Below are positions 10,278-18,744 of a stretch of DNA of 43,765 nt, one piece after another. Source of the DNA: Rikenellaceae bacterium. Its GTDB lineage: Bacteria; Bacteroidota; Bacteroidia; Bacteroidales; Rikenellaceae. The position numbers and the translations under genes are program-made. The stretch is from NCBI GenBank assembly GCA_021201795.1, contig JAJQEF010000008.1, forward strand, positions 1 to 43,765, written 5' to 3'. Numbering within the stretch: the stretch's first letter is position 1; every line of letters starts with the position of its first letter. The notes beneath the pieces were generated by a model. It was not told the DNA's origin. It was given only the letters and a program-made list of their open reading frames with translations, and ran no database searches.

Positions 10278-11350
10278 TTAATTTGTGATATATAATATCT
10301 GGAAATCAACACGGCGAAGTTGAGGGAAGAATTCTTTTAAAAGGGTGTTCCATGTGTCGGGCATGGCACGGAGTTTCTGTTCTTTAGTGTCTTCACTGAC
10401 ACCGGAATCGATGATGTTTAGAATTTTCGTTTTATCTGCGAGAGTGCTGCTTTGTACTAAATCCCTCAGCCTGTCCCAATCTTCGGGTATATGGCTGATA
10501 CGGATCATTGCAGGATTTAGATTGTACTTTTCTACCAGATAATTTTTAACGGTTTTTGTACGTCCTTCGGAGAGATGGTTGTTGAGGGTGAGGCTGGCTT
10601 CAGTAGATGCGTAGCCTGTTAGCTGTATGCTGACGAGGCTGACGTTTTGATCCCGGATTAAGCGGCTGATCTCTTTTTCTATTTTTTCGAGTTCAATTTT
10701 ATTGTTCATATAGGCGGGCTGCAAAATTGTTTTTCCTACAGGGAATTGTATATATGCCTCGCCATTGATGGAAATGGTTTTTGGTGCAGGTTGCGGAGTT
10801 ATAATAACCGGAGGTGTCGCAGGTTCGGATTTGGATTCCGGTTTTAGCATGACCACTGACTGTGTGGTGAAGAGCTGTCTTTTTTCACGTGGAGAAGTAA
10901 GTATTTGATGCAAAGTAAGGGAAGAATTTTCCATCCAGCTTTCATATGGGATCTCTGCTCGGTAACTTATCAGTTGTTCTTCTTCCTGCGGTACATGAGT
11001 GCGTATGAGTGGTTCACCGGCAAGTAGTTCCCTGTTTTTAATTTCATGCGTCGGTTGTAGTGGCGTTCTTTCTGGCGTCCGTTGATAAGAAGGGAAGCGA
11101 AGAAAGCACTCTCTCCTGCACCGTCGGGGATGAGTTCAGGAATCACTTTCCAGCTCTGACGATTGTTAAGTGCTTTGTCTACTATCCTCGTATCAAAGGT
11201 TAGAAGCAGGTAGTTGCCTTTTTTTTCCAACCGTAAATTTTCATATATGACTTTACCGTCGGTTTCGGGCAATGTCTGTGCTGTTACGGGGTTATACCCT
11301 GTTATAACACATATAAATATAAGTAGGGTCTTGTATAGTTTATTTTTCAT
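10278..11350 (-). CDS. DUF3868 fimbrial-operon protein with OmpA-like C-terminus (frameshifted)
   Basis: Repaired length about 357 residues. The first 25 residues are a Sec signal peptide (NPVTAQ). The next ~110 residues (VIYENLRLEKKGNYLLLTFDT, NRQSWKVIPELI, GRQKERHYNRR) match the DUF3868 domain of Bacteroidales fimbrial operons. After a linker, an OmpA-like peptidoglycan-binding region follows (INGEAYIQFPVGKTIL, IQLTGYASTEASLTLNNHLSEGRTKTV). It probably sits in the periplasm and braces the fimbrial machinery to the cell wall. One missing base near 10983-10990 ends the first frame at YRRKKNN-stop. Restoring it gives KEEQLISYRAEIPYESWMENSS. It starts 3 bases after the DUF3575 gene, so the two are translationally close. 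Confidence 0.78.
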
Positions 11351-11353
11351 GGC

Positions 11354-11950
11354 TTATCTTTTTTTGGATTTGAATAGATACACGATGGATACGGCGAGTT
11401 TGGTAGGTCCGAAGTAGTGTTTGTGGTGGCTACCGAGACAAGCTCCGCATTTAGGAAATTCGTATAGGTCGTAGTTCAGATAGGCATATCCGAACCCGAA
11501 TTCAATTTCGAGGTTCCAGTGGTGTCCGAGATACCATTGATAACCGTAGCTGAATCCTGCTCCAGTGGCGTAGCCTTCGTATCGGTGGTCTTTAAGACCC
11601 TGCCAGAGGCGCAGCGGTAGGTGTATGTTACTGGCGTTGTACTGTCCATAGAAAGGATGTATACCCAGGAAATGTCCGTCAAACGCTTCATATATCCAGA
11701 AACGAAGTTCGGGCTGGATGAGCCAGTGTTTGATCTTGCGGTTGCGTTCGGTTTTGCCGAAGTGCCATCCGTTGTAGCTTCCTTGTAGGTCAATAGAAAT
11801 TTTGTGTGTCGGCGCCCATTCAATGGAGATGTTTGGCGTGGTCGTAGCCGCGTAGATCAGGTTTGTTTTGACAGCTACTTCCTGACTGTATGCCATGATA
11901 GGGAATAGTGTTATCGGTAGCAGGATCGTTTTAAGCATTTTTCTGTTCAT
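11354..11950 (-). CDS. DUF3575 outer-membrane protein of the fimbrial operon
   Basis: A 198-residue protein, first gene of the fimbrial operon. I chose the ATG at 11950 because a clear signal peptide follows it (KTILLPITLFPIMAYSQ). The longer frame back to 12043 adds a non-hydrophobic leader. The body is alternating beta strands rich in aromatic residues (TNLIYAATTTPNISIEWAP, FWIYEAFDGHFLGIHPFYGQYN, SYGYQWYLGHHWNLEIEFGFGYAYL), a small beta-barrel as in DUF3575. Such proteins regularly precede DUF3868 in Bacteroidales fimbrial loci. Its exact role is unknown; an outer-membrane scaffold is likely. No lesion. Confidence 0.82.
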   Translation of the reverse strand: MNRKMLKTILLPITLFPIMAYSQEVAVKTNLIYAATTTPNISIEWAPTHKISIDLQGSYNGWHFGKTERNRKIKHWLIQPELRFWIYEAFDGHFLGIHPFYGQYNASNIHLPLRLWQGLKDHRYEGYATGAGFSYGYQWYLGHHWNLEIEFGFGYAYLNYDLYEFPKCGACLGSHHKHYFGPTKLAVSIVYLFKSKKR

Positions 11951-12400
11951 ATCGTAAGTATTTAATAGGTTAGAGCTGTTATTAGCATTTCCGGATTTAA
12001 TTTGTATAGTGAAGGTAAATAGACAGGATATGTAATTAAACACACTTTGAGGGGGATTTGGTTCTGGTTTTTGATTGATTTAGAGGGTGTGATTGGCGGA
12101 ATCGATGGATTGGTGATAAAATTTAGCGGTAGAAATAACGAGAAGTTGTAGTTTTGGTCAGAAAGAGGCTCAATTGGTAACTAAATATGACGATGATATT
12201 AACAAAAAGTTTAGTTATTATAGATAATAGGGTTGAAATGGAACATTTATATGATTCAAGGCTGGATCAAATGATAACTTTTTTCTCAAGTATGGTATTT
12301 CGAACCCTTGAAAATGTTTTTTTTAGGTAAAAAAAACTAATTTTATTCCGGTTAAAACATATAATATTTATTCTCTTAAATAATACCTTCAAACCTGCTT
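11951..12400. promoter_or_regulatory. Divergent regulatory region between fimbrial operon and HTH pair
   Basis: 450 bases without a gene, AT-rich, separating two oppositely transcribed units. An octamer TACCTTCA, one or two changes from the TAnnTTTG -7 element, occurs on the minus strand at 12017-12010, about 60 bases before the DUF3575 ATG. The same octamer occurs on the plus strand at 12384-12391, 10 bases before the regulator ATG. Neither has a convincing -33 element, so both are weak candidates. I saw no inverted repeats of the kind used by invertible promoters. Confidence 0.35.
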
Positions 12401-13384
12401 ATGAAGTATCCGGAAATATTAAATAACTTAAAGTCGTCGCTTGTTGTGAGATATCATGAAAAAAGTGTTTATCAAAGGAAAGTGGCCGACGCGTTGGGTA
12501 TGGGGGTTCCGATGGTGAAACGGAGGCTGTCAGGTAAGGTTCCTTTTTCATTGGAACAAGTTTCGGTTCTTTGTGAAGAGTTGGGAATCCCGGCCAATGA
12601 GATCTTTTACGATTGCGAAAGAGCTCGAAAGCATCCGCTGGAATTTATGCAATATGATTTTACTAGTCATGAAGAGGAAAGCAATCAGGCATTCGACCAG
12701 TCAATAGATATGTTTGTGTATGCTGCCCAGTCAACCGTTTCAAAATTTTATGTTTCCTGCAATACGCTTCCGAATATATTAAATCCTACTTTTAGCTGGT
12801 TGGCGCGGTTTGCGGCACTTCAGTGGATTTATTTCACTAAAGGTTCCGCAGCCATGCTGCCGCTCTCAGATATTCCTCTTGGGCCGCAATTACAAGACAG
12901 GCTCGACAAGTATCTTATGGCAGTGAGGACTCTTACGAAATCGGTCTGTTTGGTAAATTCTAAAATAGTAGAAAACTATCTGACTGATATCCGCAGATTC
13001 TACTTACTTAAATATATAACTAAAGAAGAGGTGGGCCGTTTAGTGCTGGATATTGAAGGGGTTTTGCAATTATTCGAGAAAGTCTGCTCGGAGGCACATT
13101 TGGAAAATGGGAAAGAGATGGAAATTTACTGTTCCGACTCTTTTTTTTCCAACGATATGTACATAGTTGAAAGCGATAATATAAATTTTTCCGTGCTGCA
13201 ACCCAACCCAGTAAATCCGATAATCAGCAGGAGTCCGGATATATGTTCAGCAATGATTCAGTGGTTTAATTTTTGGCGTCACTCTTCTACCCTTATCAGC
13301 CAGACAGGGGCACATATCAGGCTGCAGTTCATGCAAAAACAGTACGTGGCACTGGAAGATTTTAAAGCATATATTGGTCTATGA
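12401..13384 (+). CDS. HTH (XRE-like) regulator, first of a tandem pair
   Basis: 327 residues. The N-terminal ~65 residues form an XRE/Cro-like helix-turn-helix (KVADALGMGVPMVKRRLSGK, then FSLEQVSVLCEELGIPANEI). The remaining ~250 residues have no domain I recognise. They are mixed helical with aromatic motifs (FSWLARFAALQWIYF, SKIVENYLTDIRRFYLLKYI, GKEMEIYCSD) that recur in the next gene. The pair is divergent from the fimbrial operon, which suggests control of fimbriation, but no operator is visible. Its stop overlaps the next start as ATGA, so the two are translationally coupled and probably co-expressed. No lesion in this copy. Confidence 0.72.
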   Translation: MKYPEILNNLKSSLVVRYHEKSVYQRKVADALGMGVPMVKRRLSGKVPFSLEQVSVLCEELGIPANEIFYDCERARKHPLEFMQYDFTSHEEESNQAFDQSIDMFVYAAQSTVSKFYVSCNTLPNILNPTFSWLARFAALQWIYFTKGSAAMLPLSDIPLGPQLQDRLDKYLMAVRTLTKSVCLVNSKIVENYLTDIRRFYLLKYITKEEVGRLVLDIEGVLQLFEKVCSEAHLENGKEMEIYCSDSFFSNDMYIVESDNINFSVLQPNPVNPIISRSPDICSAMIQWFNFWRHSSTLISQTGAHIRLQFMQKQYVALEDFKAYIGL

Positions 13385-14380
13385 ATTATCCATTATTAAT
13401 AAATACTATTAAACAAATTCTGCGGCAAAAATTTCCAAAAGAATCTAATAAAGCCCGGTTATTGTCTGAGCTATTAGGTATATCTGAAACTTCTGTGTAC
13501 CAGAAACTTAGTGGCAAAAGACAGTTTTCGCTCGAAGAGTTACTGAAAATCGCACGCCTTTTTTCTGTTTCTATAGACACATTGCTGGGAGAATCTTCTT
13601 CTGGCTTCAGTCACCAAATGGAACTTATCTCTACCAAAGATATGGCTGAAGAGCAACGGTCTAACTATATTGAAGAGACCACCCGTTCTCTGATAGAGCA
13701 GGTCGTAAAAACCGATCCTTCTTTTTATACGGCAGTTTGTAAAAATATTCCTTTTATCAGTTATTGCTATTTTGAGTGGCTTTTAAAGTTTACCCGGCTT
13801 AAATGGCGTTATTTAAACAATTGCCTGCATGATGTATCGTCTCTTACAGAAATGCGTGGGTACAGTGATAGAATGGGTAAAATCAGAGAAATTCTTGTAG
13901 ATTCCTTTCCTTCATTTCGGAAATTGACTTTCATAATTGACGGCAATATGGTACAAAATTATCTTCTCGATGTCTGTTTCTTCCGGAAAATCGGCTATCT
14001 GGATCCAGCGGAAATTAATTTTTTATTGAATGATTTGGATTGTCTGTTAAAAACGGCAGAAAATATTTGCCGTGAGGGGCATACTCCTACTCAAGGACAG
14101 GAAATAGAGATTTTCTATTCTGATATAGCACTTTATTCTGATATAAACCTCGTAGAAAGTCCTATCATAAATCAGGGTATGTTCTTTATACAGGGATTTA
14201 TACCTATAATTCACAAAGAACCTCATACATTTCAGGTTCTTCGTGAGTGTGTAAATTCCTGTATCCGCTCTTCTTCCTCTATTTGCGGCGCTTCCATCTT
14301 TGACCGTAATACTTTTTTTTGAAAATCAGTACCGACTTATCGATGAATTCCGATTGAGGATAAAAAACGGGGATGCTTAG
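13381..14380 (+). CDS. HTH (XRE-like) regulator, second of the pair (C-terminal frameshift)
   Basis: A paralogue of the preceding gene with the same plan. The N-terminal HTH reads ARLLSELLGISETSVYQKLSGK, then FSLEELLKIARLFSVSIDTL. A similar ~245-residue C-terminal region follows (FEWLLKFTRLKWRYL, GNMVQNYLLDVCFFRKIGYL, GQEIEIFYSD). As given it stops at 14322 after a T8 run (14313-14320). With T9 the frame continues ENQYRLIDEFRLRIKNGDA and stops at 14380. That matches the paralogue's ending (KQYVALEDFKAYIGL) and gives about 332 residues. The lesion removes only the last ~18 residues, so the protein may still work. Confidence 0.7.
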
Positions 14381-14675
14381 GTTGCTTCCACGCACTATGG
14401 AGACGATTTCATACTTGTTGATTTCGGTAAGGTTCTTCCGGATCAAGGCAAACTTTGTTTTGGAAATGATACCTTCTGTTAACCCGATCATAATAAAGGA
14501 TCAGTTTAACCGGATAGGTTCGTCATTGAGGATACGTCTTGTATCCATTGCATCACCGACACACAAAATTTTTCTATTGACCTCCAAGGAAGCTAAATGT
14601 TGACAATGAACGGTACTCCGCTTTAACTGTGATAACAGTTATAATTATAAGTATTGTTAAAATTAATTTTTTCAT
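14279..14675 (-). pseudogene. Broken small secreted protein of the YxSLSTF group
   Basis: An ATG at 14675 opens a 19-residue Sec signal peptide, followed by AEYRSLSTF, the same mature start as the two paralogues upstream. The frame then closes at 14573. A shifted frame continues with protein-like sequence (LASLEVNRKILCVGDAMDT, then DEPIRLN), meets a TGA near 14494, and continues ISKTKFALIRKNLTEINKYEIVSIVRG. Its 3' end runs antisense into the tail of the second HTH gene. At least two lesions are needed to link the pieces, so I treat it as a decayed member of the array. Function unknown. Confidence 0.42.
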
Positions 14676-14713
14676 AGAGTAAAATTAGGAATGGCATAAC
14701 CGTTCCTATTGAA

Positions 14714-15139
14714 TTATTCGACTTTACCACTGTAAGCTCGGTAAGTCGATGTTTGCCCTCCACCAAAAACCATTTCCGTAATTTCAAGTGTTAATTCATT
14801 TTCATTAACAGTATTTATTTCATATGAAAATAATCTTTTTACTCGTATAGAATGACTAAGAAGATATTTCCCATTTTTATTTTTTCCAATTTTTGTATTG
14901 TCGAATTCTTCGTCCAAAACATCGGACAAGTAAAAAACATCTGTTATCACTCTTTTTTCTCCCGTAAAAATATCCCTCGAGTATTTAATAAGAGTATCAT
15001 TTTTAAACACTATATAGACATCTTTTTCCTCAACATTTTGCCATGCAGTAGACTCCAAGATATCCATAATTGATTTTTCCTGTGTCATTGCGGGTAATGT
15101 TATCATCAACATTAAAATCCCAAATATTATTTTTTTCAT
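14714..15139 (-). CDS. Small secreted protein, unknown
   Basis: 141 residues. The Sec signal peptide covers residues 1-19 (GILMLMITLPAMTQ), followed by a mixed alpha/beta body (MDILESTAWQNV, DVYIVFKNDTLIKYSRD, NENELTLEITEMVFGG). I recognise no family; it reads like a lipocalin-style short beta protein. It follows the two YxSLSTF paralogues in the same direction after a 40-base gap holding a hairpin. It is therefore probably the next member of the operon begun by the JAMM lipoprotein, though it lacks the YxSLSTF start. Intact frame. Confidence 0.55.
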   Translation of the reverse strand: MKKIIFGILMLMITLPAMTQEKSIMDILESTAWQNVEEKDVYIVFKNDTLIKYSRDIFTGEKRVITDVFYLSDVLDEEFDNTKIGKNKNGKYLLSHSIRVKRLFSYEINTVNENELTLEITEMVFGGGQTSTYRAYSGKVE

Positions 15140-15147
15140 GTTAAATA

Positions 15148-15171
15148 AGTCACGGAGAAAAGTCCGTGACT
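15148..15171 (-). repeat. Intercistronic hairpin, 9-bp arms
   Basis: AGTCACGGA and TCCGTGACT flank GAAAAG between the 15180 and 14714 genes. No U-tract follows on the minus strand, so it is more likely a processing or stabilising stem than a terminator. Confidence 0.65.
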
Positions 15172-15179
15172 CGCATAAA

Positions 15180-15638
15180 TTATTTTTTTGCGTTTATGGT
15201 TATTATCTCAATCCTATCGATTATATAATTCTTAAATATCTTTAACTGTTCCATCCCCTCGTAATCCCTATAAGGATAAATAAAATCATAAGCATTTTCA
15301 TATGGAGGAATAAAATAAATATGTACTACGTAATATTTTTGAGTCGCATCCCATTTTTCACATTGATAAAGATAAGAAATATTTAAGCCCAAAAGATCAT
15401 CAGTACTACCTTCACGGAAAGTTCGTTTATAAACTACGCTATTAACCGGAAGTTCATAGACATTTATAAAATCCTGTACTGTTTTACCGTTATAAGGATT
15501 ATTCCCTACGAAGTTGTATTCCAAATAACGTAAGGTATCTGTTCCAAATGTGGACAAGGATTTATACTGTGCGTTTACTGTAAGTGCAACTGTAAGTGCA
15601 ACTGTAAACATCAAGAAGGTTAAAATTATCTTTTTCAT
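15180..15638 (-). CDS. Small secreted YxSLSTF-family protein, paralogue 2
   Basis: 152 residues from the ATG at 15638. The frame extends 11 codons further upstream, but only this start begins a signal peptide (KKIILTFLMFTVALTVALTVNA). The mature protein opens QYKSLSTFGTDTLRYLEYNF, then NNPYNGKTVQDFINVYELPV, and has a strand-rich end (YYVVHIYFIPPYENAYDFI, IIDRIEIITINAKK). It is clearly paralogous to the 15675 gene along its whole length. Predicted periplasmic or surface. I do not know the family's function. Tandem duplication directly behind a surface protease-like lipoprotein would suit immunity or accessory proteins, which is speculation. Confidence 0.65.
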   Translation of the reverse strand: MKKIILTFLMFTVALTVALTVNAQYKSLSTFGTDTLRYLEYNFVGNNPYNGKTVQDFINVYELPVNSVVYKRTFREGSTDDLLGLNISYLYQCEKWDATQKYYVVHIYFIPPYENAYDFIYPYRDYEGMEQLKIFKNYIIDRIEIITINAKK

Positions 15639-15648
15639 AGCAATAATA

Positions 15649-15668
15649 GGCCGGGTTGAACCTCGGCC
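15649..15668 (-). repeat. Intercistronic hairpin between the two paralogues
   Basis: GGCCGGGTTGAACCTCGGCC can fold with GGCCG/CGGCC arms. It sits between the stop of paralogue 1 and the start of paralogue 2, just upstream of the latter's ribosome-binding region, so it might influence its translation. Confidence 0.5.
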
Positions 15669-15674
15669 CATGAG

Positions 15675-16121
15675 TTATTTTCTGTTGTTCATAATAACGA
15701 CTTCTATACGGTCGATTATATAATCCTTGAACATTTTCAATCGGTCGAGGCCTTCATAATTTCCGTATTTACGCTTTATGGTATAAACATCTTCATATGG
15801 TGGTATAAAATAGATATCCATAACGTAATACTTTTGAGTCGCATCCCATGTTTCTCCTAAATAAAGATACATGACACTTAAGCCCAATAAATCATCTGTT
15901 TTGCCTTCTTTAGCTGCACGTATAAAAATTGCACCATTGACTGGTAATTCATATTTATTTATAAAATCCCCGACTGTTTTACCGTTGTACGGATTATTTT
16001 CTACGAAGTTGTATTCCAAATAACGGAGGGTATCCGCTCCAAATGTGGACAGAGACCTGTATTCTGCTTTTACTGTATAAGTTGCAAGAAGCAGTAATAA
16101 ACTAAAAAGATATTTTTTCAT
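15675..16121 (-). CDS. Small secreted YxSLSTF-family protein, paralogue 1
   Basis: 148 residues with a signal peptide (residues 1-19, LFSLLLLLATYTVKA). The mature part is AEYRSLSTFGADTLRYLEYNF, NNPYNGKTVGDFINKYELPV, KTDDLLGLSVMYLYLGETWD, YYVMDIYFIPPYEDVY and DRIEVVIMNNRK. It aligns over its full length with paralogue 2 at roughly two-thirds identity by eye. It starts 11 bases after the JAMM lipoprotein gene on the same strand, so it is co-transcribed and probably functionally linked to it. Intact. The function is not known to me. Confidence 0.66.
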   Translation of the reverse strand: MKKYLFSLLLLLATYTVKAEYRSLSTFGADTLRYLEYNFVENNPYNGKTVGDFINKYELPVNGAIFIRAAKEGKTDDLLGLSVMYLYLGETWDATQKYYVMDIYFIPPYEDVYTIKRKYGNYEGLDRLKMFKDYIIDRIEVVIMNNRK

Positions 16122-16132
16122 AATAATAATTT

Positions 16133-17908
16133 TTATTTATAAGCAATAGGTTTTTGTTTAGCATAGCGTCCTTTACCGACCTGCTCCGTTCCTAAACGGT
16201 GCATTTTATCGCCTTCTTTTCTGTATATACCCATTCCGGAATCGGACCTCTCCAAAAATAATGCATTGCCGTAAAGATTATCGAAAGTATCGCTATCAGT
16301 AATAAATTCATCATGTGATCTATTATATACACTTAGGTTATCCCCCGACAACGCATCCCTCGGATTTTTATTTTCATCAGGGGTTTTATAATCATCGAGG
16401 TAAGTGTCGATAAATTTTTGTGCCTTCTCGGTATCTTCGATTACCAATACGTAAAAATTTAATTTATCCATACCTATAATAACTCCGTAGATAGGATTGC
16501 CGGTATGTGCAAAATTATTCATCGTTCCCATTATATCCTGAAGTGAAGGAGATTGAACCGAACCTTCAGTATGATTGTGAAGGCAGGCAATACCGACTTC
16601 GGTAAAAGGAATAGGAACTGATTTACCGTTTTCATCCGTTACCACATAGTCCAATGTCAATGTACCGTCGGGATTAAGATAAATAACAACGCCCCATTCA
16701 TAAGTCGGATTGCTTTCGACATATTCGAGGAACTTTTTAAAATCATCGGAACCGAGAACATATTCGAGCAATTTTTTTAATTTCTCAATTATTTCCTTAC
16801 GCAGTTTGTCTTCTTCGCTGTCACCGAGTTCCTTTTCGATCTCGGTATCGTATTTTGTATTTCCGGAGCTATTTCCGGTATTGCTTCCCGGAGTGGTTCC
16901 GAAATTATTCCCTTGGTTGCTATCTCCAGGTCTCGCCTCAGCGCCGCCATCGGTTCCGACACCGCTGTTATCGCCCCAGTTGCTGTTGTTACCACCGGAG
17001 CTCCACGGAAGATCCATACCTCCTGTGGAACCGTTGTCGCCTAAACCTTGATTTCCACCTGCTTGTCCAAATGTCTCTGTCCCCGGAACCATAATAGGAT
17101 TTTCTTCGGATCCGCGACCGGAATCAAATCCCAAATTACCGCCGCCACCGCCAGAACCGGAACCGGGCGCACCGCCTCCACCGGAAGATGATGAGCTTTC
17201 ACCGTTGCTACGGGTAAGGATATCGAAATAACGGAAATAATCCAGATGACCGCAGTAGCTCATGAATTTCTCTGCAAAATCTGTAAAATCTTCATAATCG
17301 TTAACGTAAACGGATGCTTCGATCTCTCCTGCGCGGTACTTCTCCAGAGTCAGCGCCTGCATTGAAGTGACGTCGTAAAAATATACCAATCCGGTATAAT
17401 CTCCGCGGTTGGGCTTGTGGAAAAAATTACTCAGCACATTGCTTCTGTGATTCATATGGTATCCCCTGTTAGGGGTGAGTGTTACATACGCCGCCGCCAT
17501 TTTACCCGTGTAAGTATCTTTTCTTATCAGCAGGGCCTGGCTGACGGGATAAGTTCGGTATACCTGTTCCCCGTTCTTGGTGATGGTCTGACGTACGTTG
17601 TAATAATAATCCGCCAGAAACTCGACCATTACGTAATCGAACTCTCCGCTCTCATCCGAATAAACGTAAGCGTTGTCCCAGTGGGGAGTTATTTCTCCGG
17701 GAGTAAGTCCGGTTTCGATGTTAAGGGTTCCGTTTTGGTCTGCCTCGACTATCAGTTTCTCAAAGAACTCGCGCGCATCATCGACGAAATTCTGTTTCTG
17801 GTGGACATATTTCCAGTCCATGACAGGCTCCTCGCGGGTACAGGAGGCGAACAACACCCCCATAACCGTAGATAAAGTTAAAAATTTTAATAGTAAATTT
17901 TTTCCCAT
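16133..17908 (-). CDS. Surface lipoprotein with Gly-rich linker and JAMM/RadC-like metalloprotease domain
   Basis: 591 residues. The SPII signal ends VLFASC, so it is lipid-anchored. An N-terminal domain (about 28-235; NFVDDAREFFEKLI, LTPGEITPHWDNAYVY, RTYPVSQALLIRKDTYTGKMAAAYVTL) is followed by a Ser/Gly-rich linker (about 236-350) and a charged helical segment. The C-terminal domain carries a JAMM zinc-protease signature: E404 in YEWGVVIYL, then H444-N-H446, S455 and D458 in LHNHTEGSVQSPSLQDI, close to the RadC pattern HNHxSGxxxPSxxDI. Such domains hydrolyse isopeptide or peptide bonds. Exported examples in polymorphic toxin-like proteins are known, but I cannot assign a substrate. It leads an operon with the small secreted paralogues. 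Intact. Confidence 0.65.
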   Translation of the reverse strand: MGKNLLLKFLTLSTVMGVLFASCTREEPVMDWKYVHQKQNFVDDAREFFEKLIVEADQNGTLNIETGLTPGEITPHWDNAYVYSDESGEFDYVMVEFLADYYYNVRQTITKNGEQVYRTYPVSQALLIRKDTYTGKMAAAYVTLTPNRGYHMNHRSNVLSNFFHKPNRGDYTGLVYFYDVTSMQALTLEKYRAGEIEASVYVNDYEDFTDFAEKFMSYCGHLDYFRYFDILTRSNGESSSSSGGGGAPGSGSGGGGGNLGFDSGRGSEENPIMVPGTETFGQAGGNQGLGDNGSTGGMDLPWSSGGNNSNWGDNSGVGTDGGAEARPGDSNQGNNFGTTPGSNTGNSSGNTKYDTEIEKELGDSEEDKLRKEIIEKLKKLLEYVLGSDDFKKFLEYVESNPTYEWGVVIYLNPDGTLTLDYVVTDENGKSVPIPFTEVGIACLHNHTEGSVQSPSLQDIMGTMNNFAHTGNPIYGVIIGMDKLNFYVLVIEDTEKAQKFIDTYLDDYKTPDENKNPRDALSGDNLSVYNRSHDEFITDSDTFDNLYGNALFLERSDSGMGIYRKEGDKMHRLGTEQVGKGRYAKQKPIAYK

Positions 17909-18081
17909 AGTTTAAATAAATTAAGTTAATAGTTATCTTAACAGCCATAACCAATATACAGCATCCTTCTGCGGCATAATATGGGGTAAACTAACTTAAT
18001 GTTTTGAAGGTTTACGATATCAAATAAAAAACAATAATTTATTAAATTATTAATTTATATTAAATAGTTATTGATTCGCAC
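17909..18081. promoter_or_regulatory. Upstream region of the JAMM lipoprotein operon
   Basis: AT-rich spacer. On the minus strand a TATATTGG octamer (one change from TAnnTTTG) lies about 50 bases before the lipoprotein ATG and is a weak -7 candidate. I see no operator repeats. Confidence 0.25.
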
Positions 18082-18111
18082 AAAAAAATACAGGTATGTA
18101 TACCTGTATTT
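18082..18111 (-). terminator. Rho-independent terminator of the AraC gene
   Basis: AAATACAGGTA-TGTA-TACCTGTATTT, 11-bp perfect arms, followed on the minus strand by seven T. It lies 20 bases past the AraC stop codon. Confidence 0.85.
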
Positions 18112-18130
18112 GCGGGAAATTATGATTTAA

Positions 18131-18699
18131 TTATACTTCATCGAGATGTTTTCTTTTGGTTAAACCTATTCTTTTGTAGTGGCCGGGGCTGAGGCCGGTG
18201 ATTTTTTTAAACTGGTTCGACAGATGTGCCGCGCTGGAATAATTCATCCGGTAAGCTATTTCTTTTATCGATAACTCGTCGTACACCAACAGTTCCTTGA
18301 CGTGTTCTATCTTTCGAGCGATAAAAAATTTCTCGATGGTAGTGTTTTCTATTTCCGAAAACAGCGCACTCAGATAGTGGTAATCGTAACCGACAGCTTC
18401 GCTAAGGGATCCGGAAAGATTTCTATTAAGTTCTTTTTCATTGTATAAGAATTGTACTATACCGGTCTTGATCTGTTCTATTATCCGGGAACGTTTATCG
18501 TCGAGAATCGAAAATCCGAGGGCTTCGAACTTCACTTTAATATGCGGTAAAAGTTCCGGATCGATCTCTTCCGCAAGTTCTACACCCCCCCCAGTCCGAC
18601 GCAAACCGGGGTTATATTCAGATCGGTAAATACGGTCTCCACCGCAAGAACACACCTGCGGCACACCATATTTTTCACATAAATAATAATCTTGCCCAT
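18131..18699 (-). CDS. AraC-family regulator with degenerate HMA-like N-terminus (G8 tract frameshift)
   Basis: A short HTH_18/AraC protein of a common Bacteroidota type. From the ATG at 18699 the N-terminus reads IIIYVKNMVCRRCVLAVETVF and VCVGLGGV, a ferredoxin-like HMA fold that keeps a CxxC. It then shifts at a G8 run (18585-18592, C on plus) into VELAEEIDPELLPHIKVKFEALGFSIL. With 6 or 9 G the frame is continuous (about 189 residues). The C-terminus is a full AraC double HTH (VGYDYHYLSALFSEIENTTIEKFFIARKI; IKEIAYRMNYSSAAHLSNQFKKITGLSPGHYK). As given, the product would start internally or not be made. Target genes are unknown; it is followed by a terminator and so is monocistronic. Confidence 0.75.
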
Positions 18700-18715
18700 T
18701 AGAACCAAAAAAATA

Positions 18716-18744
18716 AAAAAAAGAGGAGCTATACTCCCTTTTTA
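18716..18744 (-). terminator. Terminator after the CE4 deacetylase
   Basis: An AAAAAG-A-GGAG / CTCC-CTTTTT stem around CTATA, followed on the minus strand by a long T run. It begins directly after the deacetylase stop codon and separates it from the AraC gene. Confidence 0.7.

Noticed and set aside
11951-12400. Invertible promoter controlling fimbriae
   Set aside because: I looked for matching inverted repeats bounding the spacer and found none; no recombinase gene is nearby.
14279-14491. Independent intact 70-residue gene
   Set aside because: It overlaps the end of the second HTH gene, lacks its own start signal, and continues an upstream frame across a TGA, so it reads better as part of a decayed secreted protein.
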